Positions 1 through 13,167 of a stretch of 64,000 nt of DNA are shown here, one piece after another. Made by a program: the position numbers and the translations under genes. The DNA is from an uncultured Erythrobacter sp. Lineage in GTDB: Bacteria; Pseudomonadota; Alphaproteobacteria; Sphingomonadales; Sphingomonadaceae. The stretch's first letter is position 1; each line of letters begins with the position of its first letter. The notes beneath the pieces were generated by a model, which searched no databases, was not told where the DNA came from, and saw only the letters and a list, made by a program, of their open reading frames with translations. The stretch covers positions 434,001-498,000 of the forward strand of contig CANMUS010000002.1 of NCBI GenBank assembly GCA_947501215.1, given 5' to 3'.

Positions 1-2
1 AA

Positions 3-761
3 ATGGCCGACGGCATCGCGACCGTTACTCTCAACCGCCCCGAAGCGATGAATGCGCTGTCGAAGGCGCTGCGCCGCCGGCTCTACGAGGTGATGACCGC
101 GCTCGACGCCGATGACGAAGTGCGCGCAGTGATCCTGACCGGAGCGGGAGAGCGCGCCTTTACGGCCGGCCTCGACCTCAAGGAACTCGGCAGTGAGGAA
201 GGCGCGCTGGGCGCTGCCAATGCCGAGGGCGCGGACGAAAACCCGGTCAAGGCAATCGAAGTCTGCCGCAAGCCGGTGATCGGCGCGATCAATGGCGTGG
301 CAATTACCGGCGGCTTCGAGGTTGCGCTGGCCTGCGACGTGCTGATCGCCAGCACCAATGCGCGGTTTGCCGATACACATGCGCGAGTCGGGATCGTGCC
401 GGGCTGGGGCCTGTCGCAAAAGCTCAGCCGCATGATCGGCATCAGCCGCGCGAAGGAATTAAGCTTCACCGGCAATTTCCTCGACGCGGAAACAGCCGAG
501 CGCTGGGGGCTCGTCAATCGCGTGGTCGCGCCCGAAGAGCTGCTGGCGGAGGCACGCCGCATCGCCGCCGACATGGCGAGCATCGATCCGGCTTTCCTCG
601 CACAATACAAGGCGTTGATCGACAAAGGCTATGCGGCGAGCTTCGGCGAGGGGCTGGCGATCGAGCACAAGCTGTCTTCCGCAAAGAACAGCGCGGTTAG
701 CCCGGAGGAAGTCGAGGCGCGCCGGGCGGCGGTGCAGGCGCGGGGCCGCACGCAAGGCTGA
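3..761 (+). CDS. Enoyl-CoA hydratase/isomerase (crotonase) family protein, probably truncated by the window start
   Basis: Crotonase-fold enzyme acting on acyl-CoA thioesters in fatty-acid or related acyl-CoA breakdown in the cytoplasm. The strand-turn motif ATVTLNRPEAMNALS is near residue 7, AFTAGLDLKEL forms the first oxyanion-hole region, and AINGVAITGGFEVALACD carries the first acidic position of hydratases (Glu in GGFE). The second catalytic Glu of classical hydratases aligns with His in FADTHARVGIVPGWG, so the exact reaction is uncertain. At 252 residues it lacks the usual handful of N-terminal residues, and the first Met lies two bases into the window, so the true start is probably upstream. 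The family is clear; the substrate is not. Confidence 0.85.
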   Translation: MADGIATVTLNRPEAMNALSKALRRRLYEVMTALDADDEVRAVILTGAGERAFTAGLDLKELGSEEGALGAANAEGADENPVKAIEVCRKPVIGAINGVAITGGFEVALACDVLIASTNARFADTHARVGIVPGWGLSQKLSRMIGISRAKELSFTGNFLDAETAERWGLVNRVVAPEELLAEARRIAADMASIDPAFLAQYKALIDKGYAASFGEGLAIEHKLSSAKNSAVSPEEVEARRAAVQARGRTQG

Positions 762-831
762 TGCGCCTGGCGCAACAGGCGGTGCCGGCTAAGCGTTTCG
801 CCTGACTTGGGGAAAGGTGTAGGAGGTGGAC

Positions 832-1806
832 ATGGAACGGCAGCTCCCCGCCCGCCTGATCCGCCTCGCGCCGATTGTCCTCCCCCTGCTTGCCATAGCG
901 CTGGCGCGCGCGATGACTTTTACGGACTGGGCAGCGGCCAATGCCGTACTCGCCGCGCTGCTGTTCGCGTGGATCGTCGCCGACAGCCTGCTGCTCGCAA
1001 CCATCGCGAAGGCCGAAAACCGCAAACCCGGCCTGCGCGCGATGTTGGGCGCAGGCGCAGCGGCAAGCGTTATCGTGCTGGTCGGCGCCGCCGCGCCGGT
1101 GGGCGAAGCGATCTACGCCATGCCTCCGCTACTCGCTGCTGCCGCTCTGACACTGGCGCTGTTCGTGGCGTGGTGCGGCGCGCTGATCGTCCGTGCGTTG
1201 GCTGGCGGTGCCTCTGTCGAGGAGGCCGCCGCGCTCGTCCTGCCGCCCAAGCTCGTCCGCTTCATGAGCGCCGAGTCGCGCATCATGCGCCTCGCGCTTT
1301 GGGGCTGGCGACGCGGGCAGGACATTCCCGCGGGCACGCAAGGCTTCTCCTATCACCGCTTCCTGCTGCCGATGATCTATGTGTTCATCGCGCTGCAGGC
1401 GATCGAGCTGGCGGTGATGCATTTCCTGCTGATGATCTGGTTCGGCCTCGGCATTGCGGGCGGCTTGTGGATCGTCGGCCTGGCGCAAGGTTTCCGCATC
1501 CATCCGGTGCTGCTGGCCGAGCAGGGCCTGCGCGTCCGCAGCGGCGGGACGGTGGACCTGCTGGTGCCCTACGATGCGATCGCGGGCGTCATGCCCAGCT
1601 TCGGTGCTGAGCAGGTCAAGGCGGCAGACACGCTCAACCACGCGGTGCTGTCCTGGCCCAATGCGATGCTTGAGCTGGATCGCGAACTGACGGTGCGCCC
1701 GCTACTTGGAGCGGAGCAGCGAGTCCGCCGGATCGCCCTGCGGATCGATGAGAGCGCCGCATTTCTCGCCGCGCTGGCCGAGCGTGCACCCCAGCTACGC
1801 GGTTAG
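832..1806 (+). CDS. Hypothetical multi-pass membrane protein
   Basis: I do not recognise a named family. The protein of about 324 residues has hydrophobic stretches in the first 130 residues (IVLPLLAIALARAM, ANAVLAALLFAWIVADSLLL, ASVIVLVGAA, LLAAAALTLALFVAWCGALI). Two more lie around FLLPMIYVFIALQAIEL and FLLMIWFGLGIAGGLWIVGLA, followed by a soluble C-terminal part of about 120 residues. The start is set at ATG 832 because AGGAGG at 821-826 sits five bases upstream; a GTG at 826 overlaps that site and is less likely. Its 3' end overlaps the convergent ATPase gene by 12 bases. Inferred inner-membrane location; function unknown. Confidence 0.6.
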   Translation: MERQLPARLIRLAPIVLPLLAIALARAMTFTDWAAANAVLAALLFAWIVADSLLLATIAKAENRKPGLRAMLGAGAAASVIVLVGAAAPVGEAIYAMPPLLAAAALTLALFVAWCGALIVRALAGGASVEEAAALVLPPKLVRFMSAESRIMRLALWGWRRGQDIPAGTQGFSYHRFLLPMIYVFIALQAIELAVMHFLLMIWFGLGIAGGLWIVGLAQGFRIHPVLLAEQGLRVRSGGTVDLLVPYDAIAGVMPSFGAEQVKAADTLNHAVLSWPNAMLELDRELTVRPLLGAEQRVRRIALRIDESAAFLAALAERAPQLRG

Positions 1807-2292
1807 ATTTGCCAGCACGAAATCGGCGCGCCCTGCGACGCCGACGAGTGGTAGCTCGACGGGCTCGTATCCGAGTGCCGGAAGCAGCGATGCCAGGTGG
1901 TCATATTCGGCGACCGCAGCTTCGAAATCGTGCCGCCGCGTCGAATCCTGCGCGTAGATTTCGGGCCAGGGCGGTGCGAGAAACACCCTGCTGCAATAAG
2001 GCCGATCCGAAGCGAGCGCCTCTGCAACCATCGGCCCTCTGTCCCGCTCCAGTCCGGCAAGCGCGTCGATCAGTCCGCGATCGTAGAACACCGGCCGTGT
2101 GGCCTCTGCGTGCCAGCCGAGATCGGCGCGGGCCATGTCCGCAGCGGCGTCAAGAAAGCCGCGCAGATCGCTCCATGGTGTGATGCCCGCCGCGATCAGG
2201 CGCCGCCCAGGTTCATGCACGACGGTGTGGCCGCAACGCTCCAGTTCATCGAGCAGCGTCGACTTGCCGCCGCCCGAACAGCCGGTAATCAG
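1795..2292 (-). CDS. AAA-type P-loop ATPase/kinase-like protein with non-standard start
   Basis: Small P-loop NTPase of the AAA_28 type (about 165 residues). The Walker A motif GCSGGGKST is encoded at about 2259-2285, followed by LLDELERCGHTVVHEPGRR, which fits this family of predicted ATPases. The first ordinary start codon in the frame (GTG at 2220) lies after the Walker A motif and would remove it. Upstream the frame runs back into gltD with no ATG, GTG or TTG, so I place the start at CTG 2292; ATC 2295 or ATT 2289 are alternatives. No good Shine-Dalgarno is visible. It begins 17 bases after the gltD stop on the same strand, so translation may be coupled. Family assignment is good; the start is uncertain. 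Confidence 0.6.
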   Translation of the reverse strand: MITGCSGGGKSTLLDELERCGHTVVHEPGRRLIAAGITPWSDLRGFLDAAADMARADLGWHAEATRPVFYDRGLIDALAGLERDRGPMVAEALASDRPYCSRVFLAPPWPEIYAQDSTRRHDFEAAVAEYDHLASLLPALGYEPVELPLVGVAGRADFVLANLTA

Positions 2293-2308
2293 GATGTCGG
2301 CTACGCGC

Positions 2309-3744
2309 CTAGCGCGGCAGCTGGGTCTCGCCCATCAGCGCCTTGTCGACCGCATGAGCCGCCTGCCGGCCCTCGCGGATCGCCCACACGACCAGGCTCT
2401 GCCCGCGCCGCATGTCGCCGCAGGCGAACACGTTCGGCTCGCTGGTGAGGTACCACTCGGTGTCCGCCGCCACATTGCCGCGCCCGTCGAGATCGACGCC
2501 TGCCCGGTCGAGAAGGCCGCGCCGCTTGGGCCCGGTAAAGCCCATCGCCAGCAGGATGAGGTCGGCTTTGAGCGTGAACTCGCTGCCTTCGATTTCCTGC
2601 ATCTTGCCGTCTTTCCACTCGACACGGACGCATTCGAGCCCGGCGACATCGCCGTTCTCTTCGACGACGCGCTTGGTCAGCACGGCCCAGTCGCGGTCGA
2701 CGCCCTCTTCGTGGCTCGACGAGGTACGGAGCTTTACCGGCCAGTCGGGCCAGGTCAGCGCCTTGTCCTCGTGCTCGGGCGGCTTGGGCATGATTTCCAG
2801 CTGCGTGACGCTGGCCGCGCCTTGGCGGTTGCTGGTGCCGACGCAGTCGCTGCCGGTGTCGCCGCCGCCGATCACGATCACGTGCTTGCCGGTTGCCGTG
2901 AGCGAGCCACGCGGCGCGGCGCGCACTTCGTCGTCGCCGGCATTGCGCTTGTTCTGCTGGGTCAGGAATTCCATCGCGAGGCGAACGCCGTTTAGCTCGG
3001 AACCCGGAATGTCGAGCATGCGCGCTTCTTCCGCGCCGCCGGCGAGGACGACCGCGTCGAAATTCTCCTGCAACGCCTGGAAGCTGACTTCGACTCCCAC
3101 CTCGCTGCTGGTGCGGAACTGGACGCCCTCGGCTTCCATCTGCACCGCGCGGCGGTTGATGAGGTGCTTCTCCATCTTGAAGTCGGGAATGCCGTAGCGA
3201 AGCAGCCCGCCGATGCGGTCGCTCTTTTCGAATACGGTGACGGCGTGGCCGGCGCGCGCCAGCTGTTGTGCGCAGGCGAGCCCGGCGGGGCCGCTGCCGA
3301 TCACGGCGACCGATTTGCCGCTGCGCTTTTCCGGCAATTGCGGCTTGACCCACCCTTCCAGAAAGCCGCGATCGATGATCGCGCATTCGATCGACTTAAT
3401 GGTTACCGGGCTGTCGATGAGGTTCAGCGTGCAAGCCGCCTCGCACGGAGCAGGGCAGACGCGGCCGGTGAACTCTGGGAAGTTGTTGGTCGAGTGCAGG
3501 ACCTCGAGCGCGTTCCTCCAGTCGTCTTCATAGACGAGGTGGTTCCAGTCCGGGATGATGTTATTCACCGGACAGCCGTTGTGGCAGTAGGGAATGCCGC
3601 AATTCATGCAGCGCGCCGCCTGCTTGCGGAGCTGGTCTTCCGACAGCGGAACGACGAATTCCTTGTAATGGTTCAGGCGTTCTTCTGGATCGCGATAAGT
3701 GCGATCCTCGCGCTCGTATTCGAGAAAGCCGGTTTCCTTGCCCA

Positions 3745-3745
<1 letters not shown>
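2309..3745 (-). CDS. gltD: Glutamate synthase [NADPH] small subunit
   Basis: Beta subunit of NADPH-GOGAT. It oxidises NADPH with FAD and passes electrons through iron-sulfur clusters to GltB, which makes glutamate from glutamine and 2-oxoglutarate. The 478-residue length is normal. Visible features: a cysteine-rich N-terminus (C46, C49, C54, C58 in [18 protein letters not shown], then [12 protein letters not shown] near 100), the FAD fingerprint [17 protein letters not shown] near 150, and the NADPH site GGGDTGSDC near 297. It lies directly after gltB, with the gltB stop and this start overlapping as TAATG at 3743-3747, the usual sign of translational coupling and equal subunit supply. Confidence 0.97.
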
Positions 3746-8415
<4,670 letters not shown>

Positions 8416-8663
8416 AAGCGAAGCGTCCTCCTCCGTGCCCGCCCGTCCGCTTCCTCAATGAAGCGAACCGGGGACAGGTTTCCAGGTGCCCTGTCGGCAC
8501 CGCAAAATTGCGCGAAGCCTCGTCATGGCGGGGCGCTCGCCATTTTGCAACTGCGAAGAGAGTAGCATTATTTCACCTACGCGAAGATTTCCGCACGGAT
8601 TGGCGCCATGGAACTGCTCAATCGGATTGAAAATTCGTGCCTGCGGCGGTCGCGGCGTGCGGC

Positions 8664-9644
8664 TCAGGGCCGCTTGCCGACCTGCGACAGACGCTCGAGC
8701 GCGCTTTTCAGACTGGCTTGCGTATCTTCTTCGTCCTCGCTCTCGGCCGATGCCGCAGGGGCGGTGCGGTCGGCTTCGCGGCGCAGGAAGGCGATCACAG
8801 GGTCGGCATCGGGAGCAATCGGTAATGCGTCCCCGTCCTCTGCCTTGCGCTGGGCGGCGAGGGCCCGTTCGAGCCGTTCGGTCAATTCGCTCAGCGACAG
8901 GTCGCCCGTCGCTTCGCTGCGCGGCGGGACGGGCTGGGTTTCCTGCTCGGCCGCCTCGAGCATATCGGCGGTAGTTACTGTCGGCTCTTCAAGCTCTTCC
9001 GAGCCGTGCCCGGACCCGACGTCGAACCACTCGTCCGCAGTGTCGGGTTCGGCATCTCGATCCTCATCGTCGGGTTCGAGTTGGCCGCACTCCGTGGCGG
9101 CTTCCACCTCTTCGAATTCGGCGTCGACCGGTTCGGCGGTGACGATGGCGTCGCGCTCGATATCGGCTTCGGTTTCGAGACCGTCTTCGGTCAAATAGTC
9201 GCGGGGATTGAACATCCGGCGAGAAGTTTCCTCAGGCAGCACCACTTCTGGCTCTTCGCCTGTATCATCGTCAGCCAGCCACACAGCGTCTTCGCTCGGT
9301 TCGCTGTCGCCATAGGCGCCGTCCCCGGGATCAACGGGCGGCTCGGCCAGTTCGGCATCGGCGCTTTCGTCGGAAAGCTTTTTCGCCTTTGCCCCCGAAA
9401 CGCGCTTGGCGATCGCGACGCCGACTAGCAGGCCGAGGATGCCGGCCAGAACGCTCAGGACCAGCTTGGCCGCAAGGGCATTGCCGACCAGCGCTTCGAT
9501 CCCCAGCCAGCTACGCAGGTTGGCGTGGACAGCGTCGGGCATGACGAACAGGCCACCGGCCAGCAGTACGGCGAAATAAAGCCCCACCACCCATGGAAAG
9601 GCGGGATGGCTGCTGATCGGCATTCTGGTCTCGGTGCCGCTCAT
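8664..9644 (-). CDS. Hypothetical membrane protein with long acidic tail
   Basis: No recognised family. From the chosen start (ATG 9644, MSGTETRMPISSHPAF) the protein has about 326 residues. Two hydrophobic segments follow: FPWVVGLYFAVLLAGGLFVM near the N-terminus, and LVLSVLAGILGLLVGVAIAKRV near residue 60. The remaining 240 residues are highly acidic (SADAELAEPPVDPGDGAYGD, many Glu/Asp) and probably disordered, ending with a short helical piece ELTERLERALAAQRKAEDG and VIAFLRREADR. An earlier in-frame start at 9683 would add 13 basic residues. The layout suggests an inner-membrane anchor with a cytoplasmic or periplasmic acidic domain. Same orientation as gltB, separated by a 248-base leader. 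Confidence 0.55.
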   Translation of the reverse strand: MSGTETRMPISSHPAFPWVVGLYFAVLLAGGLFVMPDAVHANLRSWLGIEALVGNALAAKLVLSVLAGILGLLVGVAIAKRVSGAKAKKLSDESADAELAEPPVDPGDGAYGDSEPSEDAVWLADDDTGEEPEVVLPEETSRRMFNPRDYLTEDGLETEADIERDAIVTAEPVDAEFEEVEAATECGQLEPDDEDRDAEPDTADEWFDVGSGHGSEELEEPTVTTADMLEAAEQETQPVPPRSEATGDLSLSELTERLERALAAQRKAEDGDALPIAPDADPVIAFLRREADRTAPAASAESEDEEDTQASLKSALERLSQVGKRP

Positions 9645-9693
9645 CTTTCGTCGTCGTTCCTTCGCAAAAGTGCGTGCGAGCATTCCGGCTCGC

Positions 9694-10902
9694 CTACCTG
9701 GCTCTTGCGCTTAGCAGTTTTTGGTAAACGCCGAGATAACGATCCACGTTCCGCGCCCAGTCGTGGTTCTGGGCCACATGGCTGCGCGCTGCTTCGCGCA
9801 TGGCAGGCCAGCCGGTTTTCGCCTCTACCAGCCCGGCGAGCGAATTGGCGAGTGCGCTGGGGTCGTCGGGCGGGAAGAGCATGCCCGTCTCACCATGAGC
9901 GATAAGCTCGCGATGGCCGCCGACATCGCTCGCCGCCACGATCCGGCCTTGCGCCATCGCCTCGAGCGGCTTGAGCGGGGTGACCAGTTCGGTCAGTCGC
10001 GAACGTTTGCGCGGATAGGCGAGGATATCGATCAGCGAATAATAGCGTTCGACCTCGCCATGCGGGACTCGGCCAGTGAAGACTATCGCATCTGCCGCCG
10101 GTGACGCCGCTGCCTGTGCCTGCAAAGCATCCTCCATCGGCCCGCCGCCGACCAGCAGCAGCTGGGCTTGCGGATGGTGCTCGCGCAGCATGGGGAGGGC
10201 GGCGATAAGGTCGTCGAGCCCTTCGTAGTCGTAAAAGCTGCCGACAAAGCCGATCACCGGTCCACTGCCGATGCCGATCTCGTCAGCGAGTGCGTCCTCG
10301 CGCGGGACCGGTTCGCCGAACAGCGTCAGGTCCACGCCATTGGGCGACAGGCCGATTTTCGCGCCGTCGTGCCCTCGGACGACGAGATCGTCGCGCAGGC
10401 CCTTGGCGATGGTGAAGACCGCGTCGGCCTCGCGCACCACGCGATCCTCCAGCCAGCGCGTCAGCCGGTATTTGAGCGATCCTTCGCGGCCCGTGCCATT
10501 GCCGACCGCAGCGTCCTCCCAGAACGCTCGTATTTCATAGACGAACGGGAGGCCAAGGTGCCTTGCCGCACGCAACCCCGCCATGCCGCAAAGGGCCGGC
10601 GAGTGGGCGTGAACGACATCCGGCTGCCACTCCGCAGCGAGCGTCTCGATCGCTTCTCGCAGCGCCTCGATCTCGCGCCATTCGCGAAGGCCGGGAGGGC
10701 CGGGCGGACGTCCGAAGGTGCGATGGAAGGTCAGGCCCTCCGCCTCCTCCATCGCCGGGCCCGCTGCCGTATGTCGCGGTCCGGTTATGCCGCGCACTTC
10801 CAGCCCCGCCGCTTTCTGCGCCTTCATGATCGCGCGGGTGCGGAAGGTGTAGCCGGAATGCAGCGGCAGCGAATGGTCGAGGATGTGAAGGACGCGTGTC
10901 AT
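9694..10902 (-). CDS. GT4 glycosyltransferase, exosortase A system-associated type
   Basis: Retaining GT-B glycosyltransferase of 402 residues. The N-terminus MTRVLHILDHSLPLHSGYTF matches the opening of the PEP-CTERM/exosortase-A-associated glycosyltransferase family (Daro_2409 type). The C-terminal donor-binding half shows IGFVGSFYDYEGLDDL, LLLVGGGPMEDAL and LTELVTPLKPLEAMAQG, the acidic E of the E-x7-E region common to GT4. It probably adds a sugar during synthesis of an exported polysaccharide or surface glycan. ATG 10902 is chosen by homology; the open frame runs further upstream without family resemblance. It is divergent from the small membrane protein and O-ligase genes to the right, which belong to the same kind of system. 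Confidence 0.85.
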   Translation of the reverse strand: MTRVLHILDHSLPLHSGYTFRTRAIMKAQKAAGLEVRGITGPRHTAAGPAMEEAEGLTFHRTFGRPPGPPGLREWREIEALREAIETLAAEWQPDVVHAHSPALCGMAGLRAARHLGLPFVYEIRAFWEDAAVGNGTGREGSLKYRLTRWLEDRVVREADAVFTIAKGLRDDLVVRGHDGAKIGLSPNGVDLTLFGEPVPREDALADEIGIGSGPVIGFVGSFYDYEGLDDLIAALPMLREHHPQAQLLLVGGGPMEDALQAQAAASPAADAIVFTGRVPHGEVERYYSLIDILAYPRKRSRLTELVTPLKPLEAMAQGRIVAASDVGGHRELIAHGETGMLFPPDDPSALANSLAGLVEAKTGWPAMREAARSHVAQNHDWARNVDRYLGVYQKLLSARAR

Positions 10903-10956
10903 TTGTACAGGCTTGTGACACAACAGGCTTAAGAGCGCGTCAACCGTAAGCTGGTA

Positions 10957-11175
10957 GTGGCCGCGCAAAGGACGGACCGCAGCTTGATCGACTATATCGC
11001 CCTCGGATTGACGCATGCGCTGATCATGCTGGCGCTGCTCCACGTGCTGGTGCGGCCCGATCTCGACCACGAGGATCCGCTGGCGGACGAGCCGGAGACT
11101 GTCCCGCCGCCGCCGCCATCGCCGCGCGACAAGCGGCGGGCGCGGCTGGCCGGTAAGCGGGGCGGCAATGCTTGA
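10957..11175 (+). CDS. Small single-pass membrane protein ahead of the O-ligase
   Basis: A 72-residue protein with one hydrophobic segment (YIALGLTHALIMLALLHVLVR), then an acidic and proline-rich linker (PDLDHEDPLADEPETVPPPP) and a basic tail (RDKRRARLAGKRGG). The GTG at 10957 is the longest start. A TTG at 10984, preceded by AAAGGA, would begin right at LIDYIALG and is a serious alternative. Its stop overlaps the start of the next gene by eight bases (11168-11175), so it is very likely co-translated with the O-ligase. I do not recognise the family; a role as a membrane partner of the O-ligase is inference from the overlap. Confidence 0.55.
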   Translation: MAAQRTDRSLIDYIALGLTHALIMLALLHVLVRPDLDHEDPLADEPETVPPPPPSPRDKRRARLAGKRGGNA

Positions 11176-12550
11176 TATCGCGTTGTTCCTGACGGTGGCG
11201 ATCATGCTGGCCATGGGGATCAGGCGGCCCTTCATCTGGGTGCTCGCCTATCTCTATATCGATATCCTCGCGCCGCAGAAGATGAGCTGGTCGCTACTCC
11301 AGTCGCTGCCGATTTCGCTGATCGCCTTCCTCCTCGCTTTTGCCGGGTGGATGATCGGCGATACCAAGGCGAACACGCAGTTCACTGTGCGCCAGGGCAT
11401 CCTGCTGGCGCTGCTCGGGTGGTGTTTCATGACGCTGCAATGGGCCGATTTCCCGGATTCGGCGCAGGCGAAATGGGACTGGGTGTGGAAGGCGCTGGTG
11501 TTCGGCATCTTCCTGCCGGTGACGCTGATCACGCGGCTGCGGATCGAGGTGGCGACTCTGGTCATGGTGCTGACGGCAGGCGCGATCATCATCTCCGCCG
11601 GCATGAAGACCGTGCTTGGCGGCGGGGGCTATGGCGACCTCTACCTGTTCGTGAACGACAATTCGAACATGTACGAAAGCTCCACCCTGGCGACGGTGGC
11701 GATCGCGATCATCCCCATCATCCTGTGGCTGGCGAAGCATTCGACAATATATCCGCCCGACTGGCGCGTAAAGACCTTTGCCACCCTGCTGATCTTCGCC
11801 TGCCTGACGATCCCCGTGGGGACCGAAGCGCGCACTGGCCTCGTCTGCATCGCCGTGCTCGGTGTTCTCATGCTGCGCGATGTGAAGAAGCGCATGCTTT
11901 ACCTCTCCGGCGCGGCGGTGCTCGGGCTTGCTGCGCTGCCGTTCCTCCCGGCGAGCTATTACGAGCGCATGTCGACTCTGGGCTCGGTCCAGCAGGACCA
12001 GTCGGCTTCCACCCGCATGCAGGTCTGGGGCTGGACGCTCGACTATGTTTCGGAGCGGCCTTTGGGTGGCGGCTTCGACGCCTATCGCGGCAACAGCTTT
12101 ACTTACAACCTACCGGTGGTCGAGACCGACGGCACTACGACCTCGGTGGAGTACAAGGAGATCACCGACGGCGGGCGGGCCTATCACAGCTCGATCTTCG
12201 AGATGCTCGGCGAACAGGGCTGGCCGGGCCTCTTCCTGTGGCTGGCCTTGCACGCCATCGGCCTGTGGCAGATGGAAAAGATCCGCAAGCGCTGGCGCGA
12301 ACGTAAGGCGGCGGGCGAGCAGTGGCAGGCACCGCTCGCCAGCGCATTGCAGTTCGCGCAGATCGTCTACCTAGTCGGCGCGACCTTCCAGGGGATAGCC
12401 TTCCAGCCTTTCGTCCTGATGCTGGTCGGCCTGCAGATCGGCCTGTGGACCTATTGCAAGAAGCGCGAGTCGGCGAAGGTCGAGCTCGCCCGCAAGGCCG
12501 CGCGCGACGCCCGCCGCGCGGCTGCCTCGGCCAATCCCGCGATGCCGTAA
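11168..12550 (+). CDS. O-antigen-ligase-like (WzyC fold) protein, putative exosortase A system O-glycosylation ligase
   Basis: A 460-residue integral membrane protein with about ten or more hydrophobic segments. The start MLDIALFLTVAIMLAMGIRR followed by PFIWVLAYLYIDILAPQKMS resembles the putative O-glycosylation ligase family linked to exosortase A (DUF5935 N-terminal region plus Wzy_C ligase region). The large loop before the last helices contains YHSSIFEMLGEQGWPGLFLW, the typical H-x-x-x-x-x-x-G-x-x-G pattern of O-antigen ligases. It would transfer or polymerise glycan at the periplasmic face. Translationally overlapped with the small upstream protein. No exosortase gene lies in the window, so the rest of the system must be elsewhere or missing. 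Confidence 0.8.
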   Translation: MLDIALFLTVAIMLAMGIRRPFIWVLAYLYIDILAPQKMSWSLLQSLPISLIAFLLAFAGWMIGDTKANTQFTVRQGILLALLGWCFMTLQWADFPDSAQAKWDWVWKALVFGIFLPVTLITRLRIEVATLVMVLTAGAIIISAGMKTVLGGGGYGDLYLFVNDNSNMYESSTLATVAIAIIPIILWLAKHSTIYPPDWRVKTFATLLIFACLTIPVGTEARTGLVCIAVLGVLMLRDVKKRMLYLSGAAVLGLAALPFLPASYYERMSTLGSVQQDQSASTRMQVWGWTLDYVSERPLGGGFDAYRGNSFTYNLPVVETDGTTTSVEYKEITDGGRAYHSSIFEMLGEQGWPGLFLWLALHAIGLWQMEKIRKRWRERKAAGEQWQAPLASALQFAQIVYLVGATFQGIAFQPFVLMLVGLQIGLWTYCKKRESAKVELARKAARDARRAAASANPAMP

Positions 12551-12661
12551 GGGCAGCATCGGCGCGGTTGCGCCGGTCCTGTCCATGCGCCATGAGTCGC
12601 GCCGCACGCGCGGCTGCGGAGTCGCGCAAACCCCAGGATTTCGCGAAGAGGAGACGCGTCT

Positions 12662-13111
12662 ATGAGCCCGCAGGAACTGGCAGAGAAAGTCGGCGAGAAT
12701 ATCGGCACCAGCGAATGGGTCGAGATGAGCCAGGAGCGCATCAACCAGTTCGCCGATGCGACCGGCGATCACCAGTTCATCCATATCGACGAGGAAAAGG
12801 CCAAGATGACGCCGTTCGGCGGCACCATTGCGCATGGCTTCCTGACCCTGTCGATGATCCCCTATCTCGGCGCGAATTCGGACATGCCGAAGATCGACGG
12901 CGTGAAGATGGGCGTAAACTACGGCGGCAACAAGACGCGCTTCATCAGCCCCGTCCGCAGCGGCAAGCGCATCCGCGGCCACTGGAAGCTGGTCGAAATG
13001 ATCGAGAAGCGCCCCGGCCAGTGGCAGCAGACCAGCGAGATCACGATGGAGATCGAAGGCGAGGACAAGCCCGCCCTGATCACCGAATGGATCACCCAGC
13101 TTTTTGTCTGA
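12662..13111 (+). CDS. MaoC family dehydratase (R-specific enoyl-CoA hydratase type)
   Basis: Single hot-dog-fold protein of 149 residues. The hydratase-2 catalytic motif is visible as FADATGDHQFIHIDEEKA (Asp and His about residues 36-41), followed by FGGTIAHGFLTLSMIPYL. Members hydrate trans-2-enoyl-CoA to (R)-3-hydroxyacyl-CoA, feeding PHA synthesis or lipid metabolism. ATG 12662 follows GAGGAG with eight bases spacing. It sits 56 bases upstream of a thiolase on the same strand, likely one transcript. The PHB depolymerase gene nearby fits a link to storage-polymer metabolism, but that link is only contextual. Confidence 0.88.
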   Translation: MSPQELAEKVGENIGTSEWVEMSQERINQFADATGDHQFIHIDEEKAKMTPFGGTIAHGFLTLSMIPYLGANSDMPKIDGVKMGVNYGGNKTRFISPVRSGKRIRGHWKLVEMIEKRPGQWQQTSEITMEIEGEDKPALITEWITQLFV

Positions 13112-13167
13112 TTTCCCCCTCCTCCCCAAGAGGCATCGGACCCCAATAGCAATTCAAGGAAATACCC

